DNA from: Gemmatimonadota bacterium
Lineage (GTDB): Bacteria; Latescibacterota; UBA2968
Assembly: GCA_028874765.1 (NCBI GenBank)
Contig: JAPPIE010000278.1
Location: 1 to 33,213 of the forward strand
DNA length: 33,213 nt
Reading direction: 5' to 3'
In this document: piece by piece, positions 16,047-23,851 of the stretch
How the letters are laid out: each line of letters begins with the position of its first letter
Numbering within the stretch: position 1 is the first letter of the stretch
Position numbers and translations under genes: made by a program
Notes under the pieces: generated by a model
The model's database searches: none
The model's input: only the letters and a program-made list of their open reading frames with translations
Told to the model about the DNA's origin: nothing

Positions 16047-16075
16047 CTGACAGAAAATCCACTTTTTTATACAGT
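16047..16075 (+). promoter_or_regulatory. Candidate sigma70-like promoter for the FtsX permease
   Basis: CTGACA at 16047-16052, a 17-bp spacer and TACAGT at 16070-16075 lie about 48 bp before the ATG at 16123. An alternative -10 is TATACA at 16068-16073 with a 15-bp spacer. GTCTGACAGA also begins the candidate promoter at 29016. Evidence is motif match only. Confidence 0.35.
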
Positions 16076-16122
16076 AGTCTATATGTTGTGACACATTCAT
16101 TGCATCTGCAGGAGCCTGATTC

Positions 16123-18573
16123 ATGTTTAATCTGATTGGAAATTACGCCAAAATTGCTATCAGGAATTTAATGCGCAACAAAGTGTATTCCGCGCTCAAT
16201 ATCCTCGGTCTTGGGATCGCCATGTCCTGCTGTCTTTTGATTGTGTTGTTTTTACAACGCGAACTGCAATACGATCACAGATATGAAAAGGGGGATCGCA
16301 TCTACAAGGTCGTGCGAGAAATAAATATCCAGGGCGGGGCACGCAATTTTTCCTGGGGCACATCGGGATCTTTGGCCCCCGCGTTGCAACGCGATTTCCC
16401 CGAAGTGGAGTCAGCCGTTCGAATATGGCCCTGGAATGTGAAGGTCGAACGCGAGAATATTTTGTTTCCCTCACGGCTCAATCGCGTTGACAAACACGTA
16501 TTTGACGTGTTTGAAGCCGAATTTGTTCAGGGCAGCGCACAGACGGCTTTTGAAGATCCAACGAGTATTGTGATTACCGAGCGCATGGCGAATGTTATCT
16601 ACGGCGAAGAAAACCCGATGGGCAAGGTGCTCACCGTTGTCAATTCGATTTTTGGCGGAGATTATATTGTGCGAGGTGTGTTGAAAGATCGCCTTGAGCC
16701 TACGACAATTCCATTTAATATGTTCGTATCGAGAGATCCCAATGCCCAATGGAGCAACAAATTGCACAGATGGGATCCGGCTGCGGGTTTTCGACCAGTA
16801 CAAACCTATATTTTGCTTCAAGAAGGGGTTTCTCCCAAAACACTGGAGCAAAAATTTCCAGATTTTATAAAGCGCTATATGGGCGCGGAAATCCAAAAAT
16901 ACAATGCGTATCATCTTCAACCCCTGCATCGGGTCTATTTGCATTCGCGTGCGGATTACGACATACAGAGCTTCGGCGATATCGATCAACTCTATACGAT
17001 GTGTGTGATTGCCGCATTTATTCTGATCATTGCCTGCGTGAACTTTATGAATCTGGCGACAGCCCAATCAGTCCGGCGCGCAAGAGAGGTGGGCTTGCGA
17101 AAGGTGGTTGGCGCCAGTCGCGGTCAGTTGATCCAGCAATTTCTGGGGGAGTCCCTGATTGTCGCCTGTCTCGCATCGTTGCTGGCAATTATTGTCGCCC
17201 GGGCGATGTTGCCCGTGTTTAATGATTTGATCCAGCAAAATCTGGTATTGGATCTCAAGGCTTATATGACTTTGATCCCGGCACTGATCGGCGTGGTATT
17301 GGTATCCGGGATACTCGCCGGGGGTTATCCCGCCTTTGTTTTATCCGCCTGGCAACCGATTGATACATTGAAGAGCCAGGTTCAATCCAGATCTGGGGGA
17401 TCCTGGTTCTGGAAGGGTCTGGTGATATTCCAATTTTCAATTTCGATTTTTTTGATCGTAGGGACGCTGGTCGTGCGCAACCAGATCTCTTATATGCTGG
17501 ATCGGGATCTGGGGGTTGATACAGAACACCTGGTCATGTTGCCCATTTTTACTTCGAGCCGGGAGGCGCATTTCGTTCACGCCAACCGCCTGTCGTCGCG
17601 ATACCGTACTGTGAAGCAGTCGTTTTTGAGGCATCCCAATGTCGTTGGGGCAACAGCATCTCAATATCGCGCCTTCCCCAGCGGGGGTGGCTCGCGGCGC
17701 AAGCCCATTCGCCCGGAAGATTTGCCGGGAGATGACTGGTGGATTCTGGTCAACGAGGTCGATGGGGATTTTGTAAAAACAATGGGTATTGAGCTGGTTG
17801 CTGGCAAAAATTTCACTCCGGGCAAGGGAGATCCCCTCAGGGGATGGACGCGCGAATTTCTGATCAATGAGTCGGCAGCCAAATTATTTGGCTGGGATAA
17901 TCCCATCGGCAAACAAATTCAGAGGCTGGATGGGGGCGGGGGTGCAGGTACTGTTGTGGGCGTTTTTAAGGATTACCATTTTGATTCCTTAAAGGAAAAA
18001 ATCGCGCCTCTCGCATTTATCCAGTGGGCCAGGCTATATGCGTATTTAACGCTCAAAATAAAGGGCGGGCAGTTTGTAGAAACGATGGATTTTTTGGAAG
18101 AGGAATGGTATAAGTTCGTGCCCAACGAAGCGTTTAATCCCATTTTTATGGACGATGGATTTGCATCTGCGTACCGGAATGAACTTCGCCTGAGAAGAAT
18201 TGCTGGCATTTCTTCACTGTTGGCGATCGCGGTGTGCTGTCTGGGGCTGTTCGGTTTGGCAGCTATTTCTGCCCAACGGCGCACAAAGGAGATTGGGGTG
18301 CGCAAGGTGCTCGGTGCGTCTGCCGGGCAAATTGTGACGATGTTTTCAGCCGAATTTGTCAAGTTGGTCGCGTTTGCCAGTCTCATAGCCTGGCCCCTGG
18401 CTTATTACATGCTCAATGACTGGTTAGCCGATTTTGCCTACCGCATTGGTCTGGATGTCTCAGTATTTGTATTGAGTAGTGTACTGGCTATCGCCATTGC
18501 CCTGATTACAGTGAGTTACCAGGCATGGAAAGCGGCGCAGACCAATCCGATTGAGGCGCTTAAGTACGAATAG
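16123..18573 (+). CDS. FtsX/MacB-type ABC transporter permease, tandem 4+4 helix
   Basis: The 816-residue protein has eight predicted membrane segments: about 22-45, 290-312, 340-362, 382-405, 430-452, 694-715, 746-766 and 779-800, with two large extracytoplasmic domains (about 46-285 and 455-690). The repeated sequence REVGLRKVVGAS (321-332) and KEIGVRKVLGAS (722-733) after each first FtsX helix shows the internal duplication. Such permeases couple with a separate MacB/LolD-type ATPase and work mechanically on periplasmic substrates or export peptides and small molecules. No MacB-type ATPase gene is adjacent; the two neighbouring ABC proteins are full half-transporters of another type. SD GCAGGAG precedes the ATG. 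It probably uses an ATPase encoded elsewhere. Confidence 0.85.
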   Translation: MFNLIGNYAKIAIRNLMRNKVYSALNILGLGIAMSCCLLIVLFLQRELQYDHRYEKGDRIYKVVREINIQGGARNFSWGTSGSLAPALQRDFPEVESAVRIWPWNVKVERENILFPSRLNRVDKHVFDVFEAEFVQGSAQTAFEDPTSIVITERMANVIYGEENPMGKVLTVVNSIFGGDYIVRGVLKDRLEPTTIPFNMFVSRDPNAQWSNKLHRWDPAAGFRPVQTYILLQEGVSPKTLEQKFPDFIKRYMGAEIQKYNAYHLQPLHRVYLHSRADYDIQSFGDIDQLYTMCVIAAFILIIACVNFMNLATAQSVRRAREVGLRKVVGASRGQLIQQFLGESLIVACLASLLAIIVARAMLPVFNDLIQQNLVLDLKAYMTLIPALIGVVLVSGILAGGYPAFVLSAWQPIDTLKSQVQSRSGGSWFWKGLVIFQFSISIFLIVGTLVVRNQISYMLDRDLGVDTEHLVMLPIFTSSREAHFVHANRLSSRYRTVKQSFLRHPNVVGATASQYRAFPSGGGSRRKPIRPEDLPGDDWWILVNEVDGDFVKTMGIELVAGKNFTPGKGDPLRGWTREFLINESAAKLFGWDNPIGKQIQRLDGGGGAGTVVGVFKDYHFDSLKEKIAPLAFIQWARLYAYLTLKIKGGQFVETMDFLEEEWYKFVPNEAFNPIFMDDGFASAYRNELRLRRIAGISSLLAIAVCCLGLFGLAAISAQRRTKEIGVRKVLGASAGQIVTMFSAEFVKLVAFASLIAWPLAYYMLNDWLADFAYRIGLDVSVFVLSSVLAIAIALITVSYQAWKAAQTNPIEALKYE

Positions 18574-18589
18574 TTTAATCCTCAATCGG
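18547..18589. repeat. Inverted repeat across the convergent gene junction
   Basis: CCGATTGAGG (18547-18556) and its exact complement CCTCAATCGG (18580-18589) flank a 23-nt loop containing the stop codon of the permease; the second arm includes the stop codon of the exporter on the other strand. No U-tract follows on either strand, so it is not a classical terminator. Confidence 0.5.
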
Positions 18590-20435
18590 CTGCATCGACG
18601 TCTGTTCCCAACTGCATCTGCTCATCCCATATTCTGCGGTAGAGACCATTTGCTTCCAACAAGTCATCGTGTGTACCGTTTTCGACGATTCTGCCCTGAT
18701 CCAAAACGTAGATTCGGTCTGCTTTTTGAACTGTCATGAGTCTGTGAGAAACCATCACGGTGGTTCGCCCTTCCGATGCGTTCCAGATTATGTCCATGAC
18801 GTGTTCTTCCGACCGAGAATCCAGGTTTGAAGTCGCCTCATCCAGAATGAAAACTGCAGGGTCTCTGATCAGGGCGCGGGCAATGCCTATTCTTTGCTTT
18901 TGTCCGCCGGATAATCTCGTTCCTTCTCCAATATCTCTTTCAAATCCCTCCGGGTGGTCGATAACGGCATCGTAAAGCGCGGCCATACGGGCTGCTTCCT
19001 CCACGTCTGCATCCGAAGCCTTTAGATTTCCATATCGGATATTCTCGCGGACAGTTCCGGAAAATAAGAAGGTGTCTTGAAGCACAACGCCGAGTTGATT
19101 GCGGTAGCTCAAGAGCCGGACGTTTTTCAGGTCGTGTCCATCTACGAGAACCGATCCGGTGGTGGGATCGTAAAGCCTCAAGATGAGGTATAGCATCGAG
19201 GTCTTGCCCGATCCACTCGGGCCCACGAATGCGACGCGCGCTCCAGGGCGGATTGTGATGTTGATATTTTCCAGCACGGGCTGTCCCGGTTCGTATTCAA
19301 ATCCCACATTTCTAAATTCGATTGTGCCGCTGAGGGGCGGCATGGTGCTCGCATCGGGCGCATCGCCTATCTCGGGTTGAACGTCGAGGGTTTGCAGGAC
19401 GCGTTCGGCCTGGACGAGTTGCAGGCGAATGCTCTGGATCAGCCTGATCATTCTCTCCATCGGGCCTTCAAATTGCCGGGCGAGGAAAAACACAACACTG
19501 AATTCTCCGATGCTCAACTCCCCGGTCATGGTGTGGTAACCCACGTAGAGCCACAGCACTTTTTCAACGCCCTCAGAGAGAAACCACAGAACGCCCTGGT
19601 GCGTAAAGATATGTAGAACGCGGTACTTGATCCAGTATCTGCGGTTCTCGATAAAAGTCGATGCATATCGGCGGGCAGACCAGCGCATGCGGCCAAAACC
19701 TTTGACGGTCTTGGTCGCGGCTATACCGTCTCTCAAGATCGTCCTCAGGTACTGTGCCTGCATTCTCATGTCCCATCGGACTCTCTGAAGGCGCGTGTAG
19801 AAGTAGTGGGATAGGGCTGTGTAGGGAAAGGAGTAGAGAAAAATTAGCACTGTGAGCCAGGGATCGACCAGACTGAGGATGATGCCCGTCCAGATAATCC
19901 GGTAGGCTATGGTGATTGCATTGGGAACATCGTCGGTGATCATGGTGATCAGGCCGCCTCCGACGTCTGCAGTACTGCGATACATGTGTTCGCCGATGGG
20001 CCGACTCTGAAGAAAGCCCAGGGAAAGTTTGTGGAGGTGGTCGTAGAAGATCGTGCGCAGGTGGATGGTGACTTTCATGTCGATATACCACCCGAGGATA
20101 CGCCGTGTTATCTGAGAGACATTCGAGATGATCCACATCAGGAATTGGATACCAAAGACAAAAAAGAAAAGCTGCAAGCGGCGATCTACTGGCAGGTCGA
20201 TGTTTAGGATGATTTCATCGACCTGATATCGATTCAAAAAGACGCCGATCTCACGGAGCGGAACGCCTACCATGATGAATAGCATCCCGAGGATGACTTT
20301 TGTCTTGTGGGGATACAGGTACTTAAAAAATCGCCAGAAGGTTTCCCATTCGCGGTTTGCCCGTTCCTGTTCTGGAGACCAGGCGGGGCCTCGCCATACT
20401 TCGGGCTTTTTCTGTCGGATGTCGAGAAGTCTCAT
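18582..20435 (-). CDS. ABC exporter half-transporter, paralogue B
   Basis: The 617-residue protein has a membrane domain (about 45-335) and an intact ATPase: Walker A GPSGSGKTS (405-413), signature LSGGQ (508-512), Walker B with E533 (FILDEA) and switch H564 (VSHR). It shares SRPIGEHMYRSTAD (144-157) with the SRGIGEHMYRASAD stretch of the exporter at 14111-15907, so the two are close paralogues. A 40-residue N-terminal extension rich in charged residues and Trp precedes the first helix. The start ATG (20435-20433) follows GAGG with 5-nt spacing, and a 6-bp hairpin sits just upstream of that SD. It lies 114 bp after the sulfatase on the same strand, so it may be read from that operon or from its own promoter. 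The cargo is unknown. Confidence 0.9.
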   Translation of the reverse strand: MRLLDIRQKKPEVWRGPAWSPEQERANREWETFWRFFKYLYPHKTKVILGMLFIMVGVPLREIGVFLNRYQVDEIILNIDLPVDRRLQLFFFVFGIQFLMWIISNVSQITRRILGWYIDMKVTIHLRTIFYDHLHKLSLGFLQSRPIGEHMYRSTADVGGGLITMITDDVPNAITIAYRIIWTGIILSLVDPWLTVLIFLYSFPYTALSHYFYTRLQRVRWDMRMQAQYLRTILRDGIAATKTVKGFGRMRWSARRYASTFIENRRYWIKYRVLHIFTHQGVLWFLSEGVEKVLWLYVGYHTMTGELSIGEFSVVFFLARQFEGPMERMIRLIQSIRLQLVQAERVLQTLDVQPEIGDAPDASTMPPLSGTIEFRNVGFEYEPGQPVLENINITIRPGARVAFVGPSGSGKTSMLYLILRLYDPTTGSVLVDGHDLKNVRLLSYRNQLGVVLQDTFLFSGTVRENIRYGNLKASDADVEEAARMAALYDAVIDHPEGFERDIGEGTRLSGGQKQRIGIARALIRDPAVFILDEATSNLDSRSEEHVMDIIWNASEGRTTVMVSHRLMTVQKADRIYVLDQGRIVENGTHDDLLEANGLYRRIWDEQMQLGTDVDAAD

Positions 20436-20549
20436 TGCATCCTCAGGTCTTGTGAGACCTTTGTAAACTCTTGGCTTTTAGTTGTTCACTGCAAATCGGA
20501 CGTTTTCACCAACCTTGATGTTCCCGCAAGGAATACACCACTTCCCTTT
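20436..20549 (-). other. Spacer before exporter B with a small hairpin
   Basis: The 114-bp spacer holds AGGTCT-TGTG-AGACCT (20445-20460), a 6-bp stem with a 4-nt loop touching the Shine-Dalgarno of exporter B. No convincing promoter pair or terminator was found here. Folding of this stem in the mRNA could affect ribosome access. Confidence 0.35.
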
Positions 20550-21941
20550 TTAATTTTTATTCCTATTCTCGTGATCTGGATACACAGCATTGAACACACG
20601 CGTTACTACATCGGGCGATGTCCGATTCTCAAAAGCCTCCAAAATTGGATCATTGGTTTCCCGCATTTGGGCCTGTAGAATCGCCCGTATTTCATCGGCT
20701 TTTGCACTGTATTCCGGGTCGTCAATCAGGTTTTTCAAACAATTGGGGTCCTGCTCCAAATCGTATAACTCTTCTGGCACGCGATACCGAAACATCCGCA
20801 CCCGTTCCGCTATATCTGGATTGCCCGGTGCGGCCTCCTCCATTGCGTGCATCGTCAACCCTTCATTGTTATTGCGGTACCGATAGTCATCTCGCACCCA
20901 CATATTAAAGATGTATCCAAACTGATGATCTTGCACACACCGCATCGGCGTTGCTGCGCCACCAGCCTTAGAATCGATCTGCGTAAAAACATGCTCTCGA
21001 CCCTCTTGCTTTTCGCCTCTCAGCAGCGGCACAAAAGATTGCCCATCCACACCATCCAAAGCAGGTAGCCCAATCGCATCTAATGCGGTTGGCAAGAAGT
21101 CAATGCCCGACATCAGTTCACGACATGTTGTACCCTCTTTTGCAACACCGGGCCACCGCACCAGCCAGGGTGTGCGCGTACTCGCCAGATAGACATTACA
21201 CTTGGCAAACGGCACAGCCATCCCGTTATCCGACAAAAAAGCGACCAGTGTATTGTCTTTCAATCCCGACTCTTCCAGAGCATTCATCACCGCCCCAAAT
21301 GTATCATCCAGGCGTCTCACCGAATTGTAATACCACGAAAGTTCTTTGCGAATCAATGGAAGATCAGGCAAAAACCCGGGCACTTCAATTTCATCGGGGC
21401 TATACAACCGCGATGGCACCTCAGCACCACCCTTTGGTCCTTCATCTGGATTGTAAAACGGTCGATGGGGATCATGAGAGTTCACCATAAAATAAAAGGG
21501 TTTGTCGGCACTTTTACATTTCTCGAAAAATTTCTTACAATACGCCCCATACTTCTGCGGGCTACGGCCAAAACCCAGGTCTTCTTGATCCCGACTAAAA
21601 TTCCATGTAATCGACTCTTTCGGCGTTGAATGATTCACTTTTCCGAGAAGACCAGTCATATACCCCGCATCGCTCAATGTTTCGATGATCGTCGGTGTGT
21701 CCTCAAATGTATGAAAAAATCCCATTCCGCCATTGTTATAACTATAGCGCCCGGTGTTCAACACATTGCGACTTGGCATACAAATGGCAACATTCACATG
21801 CCCATGACTGAACCGCACACCCTCTGCGGCAAATGCATCCAGGTTGGGGGAGATATCTGGCACGTTTGATCCAAAACAACCGAGTGAATCGCAACCCAAA
21901 TCATCTGCTGTGAACAACAGGATATTTAATTTTCCTACCAT
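20550..21941 (-). CDS. Sulfatase (type I, formylglycine-dependent), CMPSR active site
   Basis: The 463-residue protein starts KLNILLFTADDLG, with D13/D14 as metal ligands, and has C54-M-P-S-R58 as the formylglycine site in canonical C-x-P-S-R form. GKVNH (100-104), NSHDPHRPF and SDNG complete the family pattern. The ATG at 21941 is preferred over the upstream TTG at 21965, because GAGG lies 6 nt before the ATG and homology starts there. It follows the enolase-superfamily gene with a 20-bp gap, so both are probably co-transcribed with the SDR. There is no signal peptide, so the enzyme is likely cytoplasmic. It resembles iduronate-2-sulfatase- or heparan N-sulfatase-like bacterial sulfatases in general layout, but the substrate is not assignable. 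Confidence 0.88.
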   Translation of the reverse strand: MVGKLNILLFTADDLGCDSLGCFGSNVPDISPNLDAFAAEGVRFSHGHVNVAICMPSRNVLNTGRYSYNNGGMGFFHTFEDTPTIIETLSDAGYMTGLLGKVNHSTPKESITWNFSRDQEDLGFGRSPQKYGAYCKKFFEKCKSADKPFYFMVNSHDPHRPFYNPDEGPKGGAEVPSRLYSPDEIEVPGFLPDLPLIRKELSWYYNSVRRLDDTFGAVMNALEESGLKDNTLVAFLSDNGMAVPFAKCNVYLASTRTPWLVRWPGVAKEGTTCRELMSGIDFLPTALDAIGLPALDGVDGQSFVPLLRGEKQEGREHVFTQIDSKAGGAATPMRCVQDHQFGYIFNMWVRDDYRYRNNNEGLTMHAMEEAAPGNPDIAERVRMFRYRVPEELYDLEQDPNCLKNLIDDPEYSAKADEIRAILQAQMRETNDPILEAFENRTSPDVVTRVFNAVYPDHENRNKN

Positions 21942-21961
21942 ACGATCCTCACTTCCTCCTA

Positions 21962-22843
21962 TCAATTTATTCGATACTTTTCCAGGGCATCTTCATCGAG
22001 TTCACATCCAAGTCCCGGCTTTGTTGGAACAATGGCTTCGCCCTTTTCAAATTGGATGCCATCCACAATCAGGTCATCTTCCCGCGTCCAACTTCCGACA
22101 AAATCACTGGGCATAACGCAATTTCGCGGAACACTTGCCGCGTGAAGATAGGCCATTTCCATTACGCCGAGGTCATTTCCAGATCCATGCCAGCAGGGAA
22201 TACCAGCGGCATCGGCAATTGCCGCGTTGTAGATAAATTGCCACATGCTGCCCCCCAGATTGAAAATATCTACTGCTTCCACCTTGATTGCGTTGATGAT
22301 GTCGTGGGGATTTGCCAGGTGCAATGCGACCGGGATTGTGGTTGCTGCTCTTAGCTGGCAATACCAATCCAGGTTCCATTTCGCCATTGGATCTTCGAGC
22401 ACGCCGACATTGCCGACTGCTTCGAATTGTTTTGCCAATGCAATGGCTTCTGCCGGGCGATAAAATCTCTGATTCGGATCGATTGTGCATTTGAATGACG
22501 CATCTGTGACTTCCAGAATTGCTTGGACACGAGCGACCATTGGTTCATCAGAGGTACATTTCATTTTGACACCGTGAAATCCGCGTTCGTAACCGAGCCG
22601 CGCATTCATAGCTGAGTCTTCGGGGGTTTGATGGCCGATCCAGTAATCCGCTGGCACGCGGTCTCTGTACGCACCGCCGAGCAGTGCGTGGACAGGGCAG
22701 TTTCGGATTTTGCCCACGATATCAAAAACAGCCATTTCAAAAGCTTCATAACCCGCGCCAGTTCCCCAGAATGATGCGCTGTGTACACGGCCGGGTATGG
22801 TTGGAACAACGACTGTCATGATGTCGATGGATGCGATTTTCAT
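21962..22843 (-). CDS. Enolase-superfamily (mandelate racemase/muconate lactonizing-like) protein with shortened N-terminal domain
   Basis: From the ATG at 22843 the protein has 293 residues, against about 370-400 for the family. The barrel half shows K93-M-K95 (GVKMKC), D122 (TIDPNQ), E150 (LEDP) and W218-H219-G220. The third acidic metal ligand, usually after a P-V-x-x-G motif, would fall at about L176 (PVALHL), so it is not acidic. The N-terminal capping domain is also short: HSASFWGTGAG runs directly into YEAFEMAVFDIVGK, where about 60-75 residues normally lie between. The reading frame is open, so this is an in-frame internal deletion or a minimal subfamily. It lies 34 bp after the SDR gene and 20 bp before a sulfatase. 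Racemase or dehydratase activity is possible but doubtful. Confidence 0.75.
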   Translation of the reverse strand: MKIASIDIMTVVVPTIPGRVHSASFWGTGAGYEAFEMAVFDIVGKIRNCPVHALLGGAYRDRVPADYWIGHQTPEDSAMNARLGYERGFHGVKMKCTSDEPMVARVQAILEVTDASFKCTIDPNQRFYRPAEAIALAKQFEAVGNVGVLEDPMAKWNLDWYCQLRAATTIPVALHLANPHDIINAIKVEAVDIFNLGGSMWQFIYNAAIADAAGIPCWHGSGNDLGVMEMAYLHAASVPRNCVMPSDFVGSWTREDDLIVDGIQFEKGEAIVPTKPGLGCELDEDALEKYRIN

Positions 22844-22855
22844 GGCGTTTTTCTC

Positions 22856-22879
22856 ACAGTGATGCCTACAGTGATGCCT
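22856..22879. repeat. 12-bp tandem duplication between SDR and enolase-like genes
   Basis: ACAGTGATGCCT occurs twice in direct succession (22856-22867 and 22868-22879). It spans the TAG stop of the SDR gene and lengthens the short spacer before the enolase-like ATG. It looks like a small slippage duplication. Confidence 0.7.
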
Positions 22880-23621
22880 ATATGCTCCGCCCGCCATCTA
22901 CAATGAGGTTTTCCCCAGTGACAAAGGGGCTGAGGATGAGTCCGAGGATGGCGTCGGCACAGTCTTCGCCGGTTGCGACGCGGCCCATTGGCGTGGCTTC
23001 CAGATGGAGTTTGCGGAAGGCGTCCCAGCCGATTCCCCAGCGCGTATCGACAAAGCCCGGGGAGATGGCGTTGACCTGGATATCGGGTGCTTGACTGGTT
23101 GCCAGGGAATTCGTCAGGCAGATCAGTGCGGCTTTGGATGCGGAATAGGCAATTGAACTGCCCTTTCCAGAGATACCGGAGATGGAAGCGACGTTGACGA
23201 TGCTCCCACCGCCACTTTCTTTCATTTTTGGGATTGCTGCCCTGGCTGCGAAGAAGGCGCCCTTTACGTTGACGGCCATTGCGCGATCCCAATCGTCCTC
23301 TGTCAGGTTTTCCAGATCCTCCAGCGGTACGAACCGCGTCATGCCCGCGCTGTTGACGAGAATGTCGAGGCGGCCGAGTTCTTCGACCACGCGATCTACC
23401 ATTTGCCGAACGGCTGAGTCGTCCGATACGTCTGCTTTGACGGCGATGGCTTTGCGCCCCAGCGCTTCGATATCCGCACAAGTTTTGTTGGCGTCATCCT
23501 CAGATCGGCTGTAGTTGACGGCGACGTCTGCGCCTTCTGTGGCGAATAGCAGCGACGCCGCGCGACCGATGCCCGTTCCTCCTCCAGTGACAAGTGCTAC
23601 TTTGCCATTGAGTTTTCCCAT
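22878..23621 (-). CDS. Short-chain dehydrogenase/reductase, FabG-like
   Basis: The 247-residue protein is a classical SDR: cofactor loop TGGGTGIG (12-19), NSAG (90-93) in place of the usual NNAG, catalytic S146, Y159 and K163 (YSASK), and C-terminal VDGG. It reduces or oxidises a small carbonyl or alcohol with NAD(P)(H). An Asn-Tyr-Ser-Arg stretch (36-39) after the second strand hints at NADPH. I chose the ATG at 23621 because AAGGGAG precedes it; an in-frame ATG at 23636 adds MKGVT only. It is the first gene of a probable operon with the enolase-like protein and the sulfatase, preceded by the TTGACA/TAATTT element shared with the operon at 15907. Sugar or sugar-acid metabolism is a reasonable guess from this context. 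Confidence 0.9.
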   Translation of the reverse strand: MGKLNGKVALVTGGGTGIGRAASLLFATEGADVAVNYSRSEDDANKTCADIEALGRKAIAVKADVSDDSAVRQMVDRVVEELGRLDILVNSAGMTRFVPLEDLENLTEDDWDRAMAVNVKGAFFAARAAIPKMKESGGGSIVNVASISGISGKGSSIAYSASKAALICLTNSLATSQAPDIQVNAISPGFVDTRWGIGWDAFRKLHLEATPMGRVATGEDCADAILGLILSPFVTGENLIVDGGRSI

Positions 23622-23636
23622 GGTAACTCCCTTCAT

Positions 23637-23851
23637 AGTGTGTGTATGAAATCGCTTAAATTAGGCGAAGATATGCCCAAATGTCAATTGGGTTCTTAAT
23701 GATCCCGATATTTGATAGTATATGCGAAAAGGTGAGTGTATTAAAGTGGAAATTGACGCTGTTCGATTCTGATGCGGCGTATTTTTTTATTTTATTTTTT
23801 AAATTTGATACCATATTGAGATTACAAGACAAGATCACAGGAGATTCGGTT
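23637..23851. other. Divergent intergenic region between SDR operon and PhyH-MDR operon
   Basis: The spacer holds copy 2 of the 44-bp promoter-like element on the left and a very A/T-rich tract (about 23779-23808, runs of T and A) about 50 bp before the PhyH start on the right. I see no clear plus-strand -35/-10 pair. The in-frame upstream ATG at 23681 lies inside the repeat and is not a credible start. Confidence 0.5.
23653..23696 (-). promoter_or_regulatory. 44-bp promoter-like repeat, copy 2, driving the SDR-enolase-sulfatase operon
   Basis: On the minus strand: TTGACA (23687-23682), 18-bp spacer, TAATTT (23663-23658), about 37 bp before the SDR ATG at 23621. The five differences from copy 1 (15970-16013) are one upstream of the -35, three in the spacer half next to the -35 and one downstream of the -10. 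Both hexamers and the -10-proximal spacer half are identical in the two copies. Confidence 0.65.

Larger units (their letters stand above)
15908..16122. other. Divergent intergenic region between exporter A and FtsX permease
   Basis: This 215-bp spacer separates two divergent genes. It holds the 44-bp promoter-like repeat for the minus strand and a weaker plus-strand promoter candidate at 16047-16075. I see no small gene and no strong hairpin in it apart from a 5-bp stem (CCTGT/ACAGG, about 15924-15939) near the exporter's ribosome binding site. Confidence 0.6.

Noticed and set aside
21942-21965. TTG start adding eight residues to the second sulfatase
   Set aside because: The ATG at 21941 has GAGG with good spacing and matches the usual sulfatase N-terminus.
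23681-23851. N-terminal extension of the second HxG PhyH protein from an ATG at 23681
   Set aside because: That ATG lies in the 44-bp intergenic repeat, the extension is encoded by an A/T-rich tract, and the ATG at 23852 has a strong SD and starts the homology.
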